Made by a program: the position numbers and the translations under genes
DNA from: Rubrobacter_D sp963840835
Lineage (GTDB): Bacteria > Actinomycetota > Rubrobacteria > Rubrobacterales > Rubrobacteraceae
DNA length: 64,000 nucleotides
Assembly (NCBI GenBank): GCA_963840835.1
Contig: CAWJAM010000006.1
Coordinates: forward strand, 558,001-622,000
Direction of reading: 5' to 3'
The notes under the pieces: model-generated
Databases searched by the model: none
Seen by the model: the letters and a program-made list of their open reading frames with translations, nothing else
What the model was told of the DNA's origin: nothing
Part shown: positions 1 through 8,352 of the stretch, piece after piece
Layout: the number at the start of each line of letters is the position of its first letter
Position numbering within the stretch: position 1 is the stretch's first letter

Positions 1-77
1 ATCCAGTCTTCCTGCCTGTCCGTTCGCGGAATGATCATGTCGTAGACGAGTCTGCCCCGGGCGCGTTCTGTTGTCAT
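1..77 (-). CDS. N-terminal fragment of an unidentified gene leaving the window
   Basis: An ATG at complement 75-77 opens a frame that reads MTTERARGRLVYDMIIPRTD and continues without a stop to the window edge. The peptide looks natural, but 25 residues are too few to name a family. No strong ribosome binding site is visible. It would be divergent from the LOV kinase and would share its upstream region. It could also be chance open frame in GC-rich DNA. Confidence 0.3.
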   Translation of the reverse strand, partial: MTTERARGRLVYDMIIPRTDRQEDW

Positions 78-211
78 CGGGCATTCCGACTAATGGGGAC
101 CGGGTAATTTCGACCAAGGATTTTCTCCCACGAAGGGACGGGAGGACGTCTCTCGGGGGGGCGCCGGCTTGCGGGGCCAATGAAGTAGAATGGGGACCAT
201 ACCAAGGTTTG

Positions 212-1288
212 ATGGTCGACCCGTCGGGGGTAGGCCCGCGGATGAGGGCAAAGATGGAAGGACCTGACAGACTGCGGCTGCTCGAGAGGGCCGTGACCGC
301 CAGCACGAACTCGATCGTGATCACGGACCCCAACCTGCCCGACGACCCGCTCGTGTACGTCAACCCCGCCTTCGAGGAGACGACCGGCTACGCCGCCGAG
401 GAGGCCCTGGGCCGCAATTGCCGTTTCTTGCAGGGCGAAGACCGCGACCAGCCGGCGCTCGCCGGGCTCAGGAGCGCGGTCCTCGAGGGAAGGCAAAGTA
501 CGGTTCTGCTAAAGAACTACCGCAAGGACGGGACCCTTTTCTGGAACGAGCTCAGCATCTACCCCGTTCGCGACGAAGAAGGCCGCGTGACCAACTTCGT
601 CGGCGTACAGAACGACGTGACCGAACGCATCAGGGCCGAGGAGGTGCTCGAGGAGATTCGTCGGGCCGAGCGCCGCAGGATAGCGAGGGACCTGCACGAC
701 ATAGTGCTACAAGACCTCTCGGGCGCCCTCCAATCCTTGCGACTCACCGACCTGCAGGCAAAAGGGTCGGGGATGGCCTTGGACCTCGCGGAGGAACTCG
801 AGGCCCTCGGGCGGGCGACCTCGGGCCTGCGCAGCGCGATCTACGACCTGAGGCACGAAGGTGAGCGGCCGCTCGTGGCGTCCATCAGGTCGCTGGTGGA
901 GCTGAACCGGCAGCTGATGCCCGGACGCCAGGTGCTGCTGACCGTCGAGGAGGATTTTCCCGAAGGTCTACCCCGGGGGGTGGGCGTACAACTCTTGCGC
1001 GTCGTGCAGGAGGCGCTCGCCAACGCCCGTCGTCACTCCGGGGCCGAGCACGTAGAGGTGAGGCTACGGGCCGAGGGGGACGGGAACACCGTGGTGGCAG
1101 AGGTCGAAGACGACGGGCGGGGCTTCGATCGCCGGACCGTTCGGGCTGGCGTGGGGCTCTCCGCCATGCACGAGAGGGCCGCCGGCCTGGGAGGGGAGAT
1201 CGAGATCGAGGGCCGTCCTGGCTGCGGCACGAAGGTCACCCTCAAGGTTCCCGTGGGGGACGGTAATCTAGCTCCTCCACGTCGATGA
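212..1288 (+). CDS. LOV-domain blue-light sensor histidine kinase (NarL/HisKA_3 class)
   Basis: This is a soluble sensor kinase of about 358 residues. An N-terminal PAS/LOV domain carries the flavin-adduct signature GRNCRFLQG, with the reactive cysteine near residue 70, so blue light through bound FMN is the likely input. A short linker leads to a HisKA_3 dimerisation helix (RRRIARDLHD, phospho-acceptor His near 162). The HATPase domain follows, with VVQEALANARRHS (N box), DDGRGFD (G1) and GVGLSAMHERA (G2). There are no membrane segments. The start is uncertain: ATG 212, 242 and 254 are all possible, and 254 has the best Shine-Dalgarno (GAGG 6 nt upstream). The 3' end overlaps the convergent response regulator by 47 bp, which suggests the two are partners. 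Family assignment is firm; the signal is inferred from the LOV motif. Confidence 0.88.
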   Translation: MVDPSGVGPRMRAKMEGPDRLRLLERAVTASTNSIVITDPNLPDDPLVYVNPAFEETTGYAAEEALGRNCRFLQGEDRDQPALAGLRSAVLEGRQSTVLLKNYRKDGTLFWNELSIYPVRDEEGRVTNFVGVQNDVTERIRAEEVLEEIRRAERRRIARDLHDIVLQDLSGALQSLRLTDLQAKGSGMALDLAEELEALGRATSGLRSAIYDLRHEGERPLVASIRSLVELNRQLMPGRQVLLTVEEDFPEGLPRGVGVQLLRVVQEALANARRHSGAEHVEVRLRAEGDGNTVVAEVEDDGRGFDRRTVRAGVGLSAMHERAAGLGGEIEIEGRPGCGTKVTLKVPVGDGNLAPPRR

Positions 1289-1943
1289 CACCCTCCCTCA
1301 CCGCGTAGATAACCGCCTGGGTCCTGTCGAAGATGTGCAGCTTCCTGTAGATGTTGGAGGTGTGGTTCCTGACGGTCTTCTCCGAGATGCCGAGAGACTG
1401 TGCTATCTGCCTGTCGCTCATACCCCTGGCGAGGGCCCTGATAACCTCGAGCTCCCTCTCGGTAAGCGGCGGGGGGGCGAGACGCGCGTTCGCCGCCTGC
1501 CTGCCGCCCTCGAAGGTGTTTAGCATCTTCTGGGCGAGGTCGGGGGCGATTATAGTGTTCCCGGCGAAGACCGTATGGATCGCACGCGAGAGGTCCTCGG
1601 GTTCGGAGTCCTTGAGCAAGTAGCCCTGGGCGCCAGCCTTTATGCCCTCGAAGACGTGCTCGTCTTCCTCGTGGCCCGTAAGGATGACCACCGCGGTCTG
1701 CGGCAGGAGGTCCTTGATCTCACGCGTGGCGCTGATGCCGTCCATTTTGGGCATCGAGATGTCCATCAGGACCACGTCGGGCTCCTCCTCGCGGCAGAGC
1801 GCGACGGCCTCCTCGCCGTCGTAGGCCACGCCGACCACCTCTATGCCTGGCAGCATCCCCACGAGGCCGGAGAGACCCCTCGTAAAGAGCCTTTGATCGT
1901 CCACGACCGCCACGCGAATCGTGTCCTCTGCGCCTTCGCTCAA
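1242..1943 (-). CDS. NarL/FixJ-type response regulator
   Basis: This response regulator has about 233 residues. The receiver domain contains VAVVDDQ (acidic pocket), the phospho-acceptor in VVLMDISMPKMDG, the conserved Thr/Ser region VVILTGH and the switch lysine in YLLKDSEPEDL. A C-terminal LuxR helix-turn-helix follows (LTEREXEV-type start, then IAQSLGISEKTVRNHTSNIYRKL). It is most likely the partner of the LOV kinase, which converges on it and overlaps it by 47 bp. The TTG at 1943 is chosen because the receiver begins just after it. An upstream GTG in the same frame, near 1952, also has a GGAAAGG-like site. The last 15 codons are read from DNA that also encodes the kinase C-terminus on the other strand. 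Confidence 0.87.
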   Translation of the reverse strand: MSEGAEDTIRVAVVDDQRLFTRGLSGLVGMLPGIEVVGVAYDGEEAVALCREEEPDVVLMDISMPKMDGISATREIKDLLPQTAVVILTGHEEDEHVFEGIKAGAQGYLLKDSEPEDLSRAIHTVFAGNTIIAPDLAQKMLNTFEGGRQAANARLAPPPLTERELEVIRALARGMSDRQIAQSLGISEKTVRNHTSNIYRKLHIFDRTQAVIYAVREGVIDVEELDYRPPREP

Positions 1944-2179
1944 GAGCCTCGCACCCCTTTCAGAGCCACCGTGGCGCCCACTATACCCGCCGGGGGCGCG
2001 CCGCCGGCAATCGGGCACCCACATGAACACCCGACTCGGAATGATCTACCACACGGACGACGTTTTCATCGGGGTTTTCGATCAGCGACCGATAGGTAAT
2101 TCCGGCCAGGTCATCCGCCCCGCAAGATGGGCGTTCTGGGCGACCGAGCACCCGATGCAGTACCGCCACGCCGGAGGCT

Positions 2180-3166
2180 CTACGCGGACACCGCAGCGAG
2201 CGCCTGCAGCCCAGGGGCCACCCTGGCAACCTCCTCCCAGCTCTCACCCGTCTCCGCGCCGCGCAGTATCGTCCCGTCCCCGAGTCCTGCGTACAAGACT
2301 CCGGGCGTCTCCGGGTCCGGGCAGAGCGCATAAGGAAAGGCGTCCAGGCCCTCCAGGGCCGCCTGCCAGGGCTCACCCCTCGACTTCCGGTAGATTGTCG
2401 CGCCCGACGCGCCCCTGCCGTGCGCCCGGTACGGTCCCGAGGCAGCCGAAGCGTAGACAAGCGAGGGGTCTTCCGCGTCCACGGCCAGTCCCCACACGTA
2501 GTGCAGGCCCATCCCTTCGTCCACCGATTCCCAACTGTCCCCAAAATCTGTGCTCCTGGCGAACCCGCCGCCCCCGGCCTCGTACAGTAGGTCGGTAGCT
2601 CCGGGATGCGCGGACAGGGAGTGGCAGTCGGGCTGGGCGCCTGGCCTCTGGTCCTGCCAGGTCTCGCCGCCGTCTGTGCTTCTTACGATGCCCCCCAGCT
2701 CTATACCTACGACGACGAGGTCGGGGTCCACATGAGACAGGGCTATCGCCCTGACGTGGGAGGTCCAGGGACGGGGCGGGAAGCTCCAGGCGGGTTGAGA
2801 AGGCAGTTTCCTCATCTCCTCCAGCTCCCGCCAGGAGCCGCCGCCGTCGATGCTGACGAACAGGGCGGAAGGCTCCGTGCCGGCGTAGACGGCACCGTCA
2901 GAGGGTGAGACGGCGACCGCGGTGACCCTGGGATGTTCGATCCCCGAAAGCTCCTCCCAGCTTCTACCGCCGTCCTCGCTCTTGAACAGGCCATCGTCCA
3001 TGGTGCCAGCGTACAGGTTGTCGCTAGAGCCAGGATCGACCGCCAGGCACATCGCGCCGCGTCCATCGAGCCCTGTCGTGATCTCACCATCCACGATCAC
3101 GGCCACGGCTTCGCCCCCGGCCGCATATAGTCTTGCCACGCCGAGACCTCCTCTCTCCAGTACCAT
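2180..3166 (-). CDS. BNR/sialidase-like beta-propeller protein
   Basis: This protein has about 328 residues and is built from repeated blades with BNR (Asp-box) motifs: SEDGGRSWEEL, SIDGGGSWREL, STDGGETWQDQ, STDFGDSWESV and a degenerate final GAETGESWEEV. Each is preceded by a YAG or LVY strand, as in WD40/YVTN/BNR photosystem-assembly-like and exo-sialidase-like propellers. Such folds bind ligands or proteins. No sialidase catalytic arginine triad can be recognised, so no enzymatic role is claimed. No signal peptide is apparent from the ATG at 3166. A longer TTG start at 3217 would add 17 poorly conserved-looking residues. It stands alone between the two-component pair and a broken regulator. 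Confidence 0.7.
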   Translation of the reverse strand: MVLERGGLGVARLYAAGGEAVAVIVDGEITTGLDGRGAMCLAVDPGSSDNLYAGTMDDGLFKSEDGGRSWEELSGIEHPRVTAVAVSPSDGAVYAGTEPSALFVSIDGGGSWRELEEMRKLPSQPAWSFPPRPWTSHVRAIALSHVDPDLVVVGIELGGIVRSTDGGETWQDQRPGAQPDCHSLSAHPGATDLLYEAGGGGFARSTDFGDSWESVDEGMGLHYVWGLAVDAEDPSLVYASAASGPYRAHGRGASGATIYRKSRGEPWQAALEGLDAFPYALCPDPETPGVLYAGLGDGTILRGAETGESWEEVARVAPGLQALAAVSA

Positions 3167-3339
3167 TGCTTCGGGCTTTGCAAGAATTAGTATGTGGTAT
3201 TGCTCCTCGCCGCACAACGCCGGGCGTTGGAAGGTACCCGGGTCGAATGGCTATTGCTATACTCGGGACGAGCGCCGGACGCTTTCGGGGAAGAACCGTT
3301 AGCTGCGCCGTTTCGGGCGTGCAGCAGGGGGTGGTACGA

Positions 3340-4166
3340 GATGCAGGACGGGCCGGAAGACTCAGGGCCTGGTGTGGAACAGCCTCGCCCCGCCAACAAC
3401 CTGCCGCTGGCGCTGACGAGCTTCGTCGGGCGCCAGCGGCAGATGGCGGAGGTCGAGCGGGTGATCGCGGATCACCGCCTCTTGACCCTGACCGGTCCAG
3501 GAGGCTCCGGCAAGACCCGTCTTGCATTGGCGGTTGCCTCCGGGATGACGAAGCGTTTCGAGGAAGGTGTGTGGCTCGTTGAGCTGGCCCCCTCTCGGAC
3601 CCCGACCTCGTTCCGCAGTCCGTCGCCTCCGCCCTACTGCGAACGCTGAGGACTCTCAGGGACAGGGTTGGCATCTTCCACTGTCTTCTAGGGGCGGCGA
3701 GCGTGGCCGGTTGGCGGGGAGAACCGGACCGCGCAGCCCTGCTATGGGGAGCCGCCGAAGCGCTAGGAGAAACGGCCGCCGTTCCCCTAATACCCATGAT
3801 CCGCTCCCGCTACGACTACGAGGGGTACGTGGCGGCCGCGCGCTCGCGACTGGGCCAGGAAGCCTTCGAGGCGGCGTGGGCCGAAGGGCGGACCATGACC
3901 CCGGAGGAGGCCATCGACTACGCCCTGCTTGCTCCCGAGACGCCGGCACAGGCCGGGCCCCACAGGACTTTCCCTCTGGGCTCAGCGCCCGCGAGGCCGA
4001 AGTCCTGAAGCTCGTAGCCAGGGGCATGACCAACGCGCAGATAGCCAAAGAGCTCTTCATAAGCCCCCGGACGGTCAATGCCCACATGGGCTCCGTCTAC
4101 CACAAGATAGGCTCATCTACCCGCGCAGAGGCCACCCGCTTCGCCTCAGAGCACTGCCTCCTCTGA
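3340..4166 (+). pseudogene. Frameshifted and internally deleted P-loop ATPase/LuxR regulator
   Basis: This is the remnant of a large COG3903-like signal-transduction ATPase with a C-terminal LuxR helix-turn-helix. It starts MQDGPEDSGPG, has a Walker A motif (TLTGPGGSGKTRLAL), then breaks at about 3590, where one C is missing from a C run (LAPLSDPDLVP can be read only by restoring it). A second -1 shift at about 3970 separates the APETPAQ segment from FPSGLSAREAEVLKL. The LuxR end ISPRTVNAHMGSVYHKIG is intact and nearly identical in DNA to the gene ending at 10885. Walker B and the whole NB-ARC/TPR middle are missing. Sequencing error could explain single-base shifts in homopolymers, but not the internal deletion. 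Confidence 0.8.
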
Positions 4167-4221
4167 CCCAACGGCCGGTGACCGGATAGAGCCAGACCGT
4201 CGTCTGCATGCAACGCTGGTT

Positions 4222-4638
4222 CTACGCGTCGGCTGGCAGCAGCGTGAACGCGGCCTCCCCGGTAAGGGGACGGACGGCGCGGAAGTGGCGTTCGTCGAGC
4301 GTCGCGATGCGCGTGGTCTCCAACCGCGCGGCGAGCGCGAGCAAGGAAGCGTCCGCGAGACCGATGTCCGGATTGTTTCTGGCCGCCTCCACGGTCTCGA
4401 TCACGGCCTCAGACCACCACTCCACCGGGTACGCCCCACTGCTCAGGTCTTCGTAGAAAGCGTGGGCGGCGCCAGCCCCGCCGCCACGAGAGACGAGGTG
4501 GTCGATCTCCGCAACGATAAGCGGCGTCGTGACGAGATCCTCCCCGGTCGTCTCCATCCACGTCACGACCCGCTCGTGGTCGTCGTCGCGGCGGTTCATG
4601 AAGGCGACGACCACGGAGGTGTCGAGCACGATGGTCAA
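4222..4638 (-). CDS. PIN-domain toxin (VapC-like ribonuclease)
   Basis: This protein has 138 residues, the usual VapC size. PIN-domain acidic residues are all present: Asp in IVLDTSVVVAF, Glu in LIVAEIDHL, Asp in GLADASLLALA and Asp in IATLDERHF. These coordinate Mg/Mn for RNA cleavage in the family. The TTG start overlaps the stop of the upstream antitoxin gene (TTGA), so translation is coupled. It is likely toxic on its own and neutralised by the adjacent ribbon-helix-helix protein. The pair lies just beside the IS630 element in the accessory zone. Confidence 0.87.
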   Translation of the reverse strand: MTIVLDTSVVVAFMNRRDDDHERVVTWMETTGEDLVTTPLIVAEIDHLVSRGGGAGAAHAFYEDLSSGAYPVEWWSEAVIETVEAARNNPDIGLADASLLALAARLETTRIATLDERHFRAVRPLTGEAAFTLLPADA

Positions 4639-4862
4639 CCCTCGCCGAAGCCTGTCTCGGCCAGGTACCGCTCAGCCCCCGCGCTGAGGTCCCGCGGACC
4701 CTCGAAGACGCCGCGCGCCCGCGGTCGAGGCCCGGATCTCTCGGCCACGGCGGCGGCGAGCACGCGACGCACGAGCTCGGCCTTCGTGATCCCCTCCGCA
4801 GCGGCCCGCCGGTCCAGGGCCCTGTCGATCCCAGGGTCTATGTACAGGCTCGTCTTCTTCAT
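4635..4862 (-). CDS. Ribbon-helix-helix antitoxin (VapB-like)
   Basis: This protein has 75 residues. The start MKKTSLYIDPGIDRALD followed by GITKAELVRRVLAAAV matches the beta-alpha-alpha RHH/CopG fold used by VapB antitoxins for DNA binding. The C-terminal tail (ARGVFEGPRDLSAGAERYL) would wrap the toxin. It is first in a two-gene operon with the PIN toxin, with a 4-bp overlap. Such antitoxins normally autorepress their promoter, which would lie in 4863-4990. No clear operator was recognised there. Confidence 0.85.
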   Translation of the reverse strand: MKKTSLYIDPGIDRALDRRAAAEGITKAELVRRVLAAAVAERSGPRPRARGVFEGPRDLSAGAERYLAETGFGEG

Positions 4863-4992
4863 GGTATGAGGCTACCACCCACCACCCAAAGGTTCCAGTC
4901 GGGGGCGGTCGAGTCCACAAGAACGAAACGGTGGTCCACGGGTCGAAGGCTATTCTGAGGCAGCCCGGCCTATGTGCGTCGGGCACCCTACC

Positions 4993-6161
4993 TAGTGCAC
5001 AATCAGGCGACCTCCTGTGGAATGGATAGGTGAGGCTCATGAGTACAGCCGAAGACCTCGCAGACTCTATCCGCAAGCTCGTGAGCCGTGAGCACCAAAT
5101 CGGGCTCAACCACATTGCGCTTGCCATGGACCCATTTCGGTTCTATCGCGTTGAGCCAAGGACTCTTCTTGGGCAGAAAGCAGGGCACTATGCGCACTCC
5201 ACTCCCGCGCTCCCTGACCTCTCGGTTGTGGGCTGCGATCCATTCCCTGACGAACTTGGACTTGTGCCAGGAGGCATTGTCCCAGACCAACACCAGAGCT
5301 TTCTTGCCCAACTCTTCGAGCTTCTGGCAGCTCCAAGAGAGGAACTGCGTGCTTATGGCGCTCACCGGGCGGCCATCTACAAACCGCAACCAAGTCCTTT
5401 CCAGCTCAGGCAGATAGAGCCCGTAACACGAGAGAGCCTTCGGGTCAGGATCGTCCTTCTTCGCTTCCTTCTGCATAAGGCGCATCGACTCTGCGGCCTC
5501 AGCCCACGAATGCAAACTCGGTTGCTCAAAGCGACTCCACCAAGTCTCGTCCTCATAGCCCAAAACCCACTCGGGGTTGCTTTCGAGAAGGCGTATCAGC
5601 CGCCGGAGAGCCCCTTTTTCCTGGCGTACTCGGGGTCGGGGCTCTCGATCCATCGCTTGGCTCGCTCCCAGCGCACTCCCAGCCTCGCTAGGGTCGCTCG
5701 TATGATCTCCCCGCTCACCTGCCTCTTGGTGAGGTCCTCTTCGAAGCTCACCTGTGCGGCGTCCGCAAGCGTCCAGAGGCTCCTCTGTTTGCCAAACTCC
5801 CTCGGAGAATGGTGCAACATCTCCCGCAGAGCCTCTGCTCCGTCCTCGTCGAAGGCGGCGTGTACCTCTCTGGGGCGCGAGGAACCGGGGCTCAGGGGCC
5901 CAAGGCCGCTGGCGTTGAACTCGTGGATAGCATTGCGCACGGTTTGCGGCGCGCAGCCGAGGTTTTCGGCTATCCGAGGCGGGCGCTCGCCCTTTGAGCT
6001 GGCTAGAAGGATTTGGCAGCGGCGCAAGACGAAAGCATCGGAGGAGCGCAGGCCTGCTTCCAAAGCCTCGCGCTCCTTGTTGGAAGGTACGCGTACGAAG
6101 ATAGGAGGTTTCATGAGCGTCACTTTATCTCATTGCCCACCACCTGATCTGGAGATGCACT
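4993..6161 (-). mobile_element. IS630-family insertion sequence (ends approximate)
   Basis: The element is defined by the two-frame transposase at 5003-6123. At the left end AGTGCA and ATCAGG occur at 4995-5006. At the right end, read on the complement, AGTGCA and ATCAGG recur with a longer gap (about 6144-6161). They form a weak, imperfect terminal inverted repeat. A TA lies at the left edge, as expected for IS630 targets, but a matching TA on the right is not clear, so the exact ends are uncertain. The right end abuts the body of a truncated membrane sensor gene. Confidence 0.65.
5003..6123 (-). CDS. IS630-family transposase in two frames joined by -1 frameshift
   Basis: Frame 1 (complement 5596-6123, 175 codons) has the helix-turn-helix half (IAENLGCAPQTVRNAIHEF). 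Frame 2 (complement 5003-5653) has the DDE catalytic half: YEDETWW (first Asp), LVWDNASWHKS (second Asp) and PWLNAIEPKW (Glu). The two overlap by 58 bp. Homology would be continuous if the ribosome slipped -1 at AAAGGGG (complement 5611-5617). In the zero frame this is A-AAG-GGG, a classical X-XXY-YYZ slippery heptamer. After slippage the reading is EYARKK-GALRRLIRLL. So this is probably programmed fusion and not decay. The orientation is opposite to the sensor fragment that follows. Confidence 0.8.
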
Positions 6162-6182
6162 TGGCTGCGCGGCGCCTGCGAT

Positions 6183-6647
6183 GTGGAGCGCCAGCAGATC
6201 AAATGGTTCGCCTACGCCGCCACGGTGGCCGCCTTAGGCGCCCTCATCTCGTGGGTGGTCGCGGATGCCGTAGACGCGTGGTGGCTGCACTGGGAGGTCG
6301 GCTTCGTTGGTACCGTCTTAGGGCTTGCGGGCCTGCCGGTCGCCCTTGGCATAGCCGTCTTGAGGTACCGCCTCCACGAGATAGACCTCATCATCAACCA
6401 GACGGTGGTCTACGGCCTCCTCACTGCGATTCTTGCTGGTATCTTCGAGGTCACCGTCGTGGGCTTGCAGCACGTCTTGCTCGCCCTTACGCACGTGGAA
6501 GACTCCCAGCTCGCCTACTTCGGTACCGCGCTGATAATGGCGGCGCTGTTCGAGCCCCTCAAGCGACGCATCGACACCTTCGTGGACCGCCTCTTCCTCC
6601 GGCAGAACGACGGGAGTGGCAAACTTCTGGAAGGTCAAGCAAACTAG
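6183..6647 (+). pseudogene. Membrane-segment fragment of a sensor protein, cut by IS630
   Basis: The readable frame starts VERQQIKWFAYAA and has about four hydrophobic segments, then FEPLKRRIDTFVDRLFLRQND. This is the typical membrane core that precedes GAF/histidine-kinase domains in actinobacterial and Chloroflexi sensors. The frame stays open upstream into the IS end. The protein stops at GSGKLLEGQAN, before any GAF or kinase domain. Both ends therefore appear lost: the N-terminus by IS insertion and the C-terminus by an unknown deletion. The GTG at 6183 has no ribosome binding site. It is called a remnant; a functional small membrane protein is unlikely. Confidence 0.65.
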
Positions 6648-6730
6648 CCGGTTGAGATCGGGGTCTTAACGCTGAGAGTACGGTGGCTCAAAACGACGGC
6701 CTCACCCTCGACCGGGAAGGGAGTTAGCGA

Positions 6731-6940
6731 ATGAGGATCTTGGTGGACCTGAACCGGTGCCAGAGCTACGGACAGTGCGTCTTCGCCGCGCCGACCGTGT
6801 TCCGCATGTACGGCGAGGAGTCGCTGGAATACGACTACAACCCCGACGACGCGCTGCGCGAGCAGGTCATACGTGCAGCCGCGGCCTGCCCGGTCCAGGC
6901 CATCAAGGTCGGCCGGATGGAGACAGGGAAGGCGGTATGA
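6731..6940 (+). CDS. [3Fe-4S]-type ferredoxin, P450 redox partner
   Basis: This protein has 69 residues. Cysteines at 10, 16 and 53 in the arrangement C-QSYGQ-C ... C-PVQAI give the three-ligand pattern of actinobacterial 3Fe-4S ferredoxins that feed cytochromes P450. The second cysteine position of a 4Fe-4S site is Tyr (CxxYxxC). The start ATG is preceded by GGAAGGGAG. The stop is 1 bp before the ferredoxin-reductase ATG. The order ferredoxin, reductase, P450 gives a complete NAD(P)H-to-haem electron chain. Confidence 0.9.
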   Translation: MRILVDLNRCQSYGQCVFAAPTVFRMYGEESLEYDYNPDDALREQVIRAAAACPVQAIKVGRMETGKAV

Positions 6941-6941
6941 G

Positions 6942-8342
6942 ATGGCTGGCGGCAACGGTGCGGTGGAGCGGATAACTATAGTCGGCGCCTCGCTGGCTGG
7001 CCTGCACGCCGCGGAGGCGCTCCGCGCGGAGGGCTTCGGCGGTCGATTGACCATGATCGGGGACGAGCCGTACGAGCCGTACGACAGGCCGCCCCTTTCG
7101 AAATCCGTTCTCACCGGATGGCTGCCTGTGGAGCACACGGCCCTGCCGCGGGACCTCGACGCCGAGTGGTTGCTAGGGGTGCCGGCGACCGGGTTGGACG
7201 CGGCGGGCCGCCACGTCGAACTCGCCGACGGCCGGCGGGTCGCTTTCGACCGCCTGCTCATCGCCACAGGCACCCATGCCAGGCCGTGGCCGAACCGCGA
7301 GGAAGGAGATCTGGACGGGGTGTTCACCATACGGGGCAGGGACGACGCCGCCCGGTTGCGCTCGCGGCTCGCCGGCGGGCCGGGGCGGGTGCTCGTGATC
7401 GGGGGCGGGTTCACCGGCTGCGAGGTCGCCTCCGTGTGCCGCGAGCTGAGCCTGCCCGTGACGCTCACCGAGCGGAGCGCGGCGCCCTTGGGCGGCGCTT
7501 TGGGGGCCGCCGCTGGCGCTGTAGCCGCGCGGCTACAGCGCGAATACGGCGTGGACCTCAGGTGCCACACCACGGTCCTGGCGCTGGAGGGCGACGAGGG
7601 CGGGCGGCTGCGCCGCGCCAGGCTCTCCGACGGCGACGCGCTCGACGTGGACGTGGCGGTGGTCGCGCTGGGCGCCGTCCGCAACACCGAGTGGCTGCGT
7701 GGCGCGGGGCTCGCGGCCGACGCCCGGGGCGTAATCTGCGACGCTTCTTGCCGGGCCTTCGACGCCGACGGCATGGTCACGGACGACTTCTTCGTCGCCG
7801 GGGACGTGGCGCGCTGGCCGCACCCGCTCTACGATGGGCAGCTCCTCTCGGTCGAGCACTGGGGCAACGCCGTCGAGCAGGCGCGGACCGCCGCCCACAA
7901 CATGGTTTGCGCCCCGTCCGGGCGCCGCGCCCACAAGCCCCTGCCCGCGTTCTGGTCCAACCAGTTCGGCGTAAATATCAAGTCCGTGGGGCTCCCGACG
8001 GTCGCTGATGAGGTGGTCGTGATGCAGGGCTCGGTCGAGGAGCGCCGCTTCGTCGCCGTCTACGGGCGAGACGGACGCGTGGTCGCCGCGGTCGCGGTGG
8101 ACGCGCCCAGGTGGCTGGAGGCCTACGCGGCCATGATCGAAGGCCGCGCGCCGTTCCCGCCCGTCCTTAACGCCGCCGACGGCCCCGCCCAACTGGTGCC
8201 CGTGCCCGCCGGGTTCCCGCCTCACGGCCACGCCACCCACAGCCCCGGCGCAGTCGCGACCGGGCCGGGTCCGGTCACGCCGGAGCCTCCTGCCGCTGCG
8301 CCGAACGACCCACGCATGCCGCCCGGACCTTCGAGTTTGTAA
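6942..8342 (+). CDS. FAD-dependent ferredoxin reductase
   Basis: This protein has about 466 residues and belongs to the pyridine-nucleotide disulphide oxidoreductase family. The N-terminal FAD site is ITIVGASLAGLHAAEAL. A second Rossmann site for NAD(P)H is VLVIGGGFTGCEVA. FADGDVAR-like VAGDVARWPHPLYDG marks the second FAD contact, and a reductase C-terminal domain (NQFGVNIKSVGLP) follows. A Pro-rich tail of about 45 residues after PVPAGFPPHG is longer than usual. It should pass electrons to the ferredoxin encoded 1 bp upstream. The ATG at 6942 is chosen because it begins MAGGNGAVERITIVG; longer upstream reading would overlap the ferredoxin. Confidence 0.9.
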   Translation: MAGGNGAVERITIVGASLAGLHAAEALRAEGFGGRLTMIGDEPYEPYDRPPLSKSVLTGWLPVEHTALPRDLDAEWLLGVPATGLDAAGRHVELADGRRVAFDRLLIATGTHARPWPNREEGDLDGVFTIRGRDDAARLRSRLAGGPGRVLVIGGGFTGCEVASVCRELSLPVTLTERSAAPLGGALGAAAGAVAARLQREYGVDLRCHTTVLALEGDEGGRLRRARLSDGDALDVDVAVVALGAVRNTEWLRGAGLAADARGVICDASCRAFDADGMVTDDFFVAGDVARWPHPLYDGQLLSVEHWGNAVEQARTAAHNMVCAPSGRRAHKPLPAFWSNQFGVNIKSVGLPTVADEVVVMQGSVEERRFVAVYGRDGRVVAAVAVDAPRWLEAYAAMIEGRAPFPPVLNAADGPAQLVPVPAGFPPHGHATHSPGAVATGPGPVTPEPPAAAPNDPRMPPGPSSL

Positions 8343-8352
8343 GGAGGAGACA

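Noticed and set aside
1944..2179. Possible small gene between the response regulator and the BNR gene, complement strand, reading ...GITYRSLIENPDENVVRVVD
   Set aside because: Looks partly natural, but has no start with a ribosome site, overlaps the BNR gene and shows no family. Left as intergenic.
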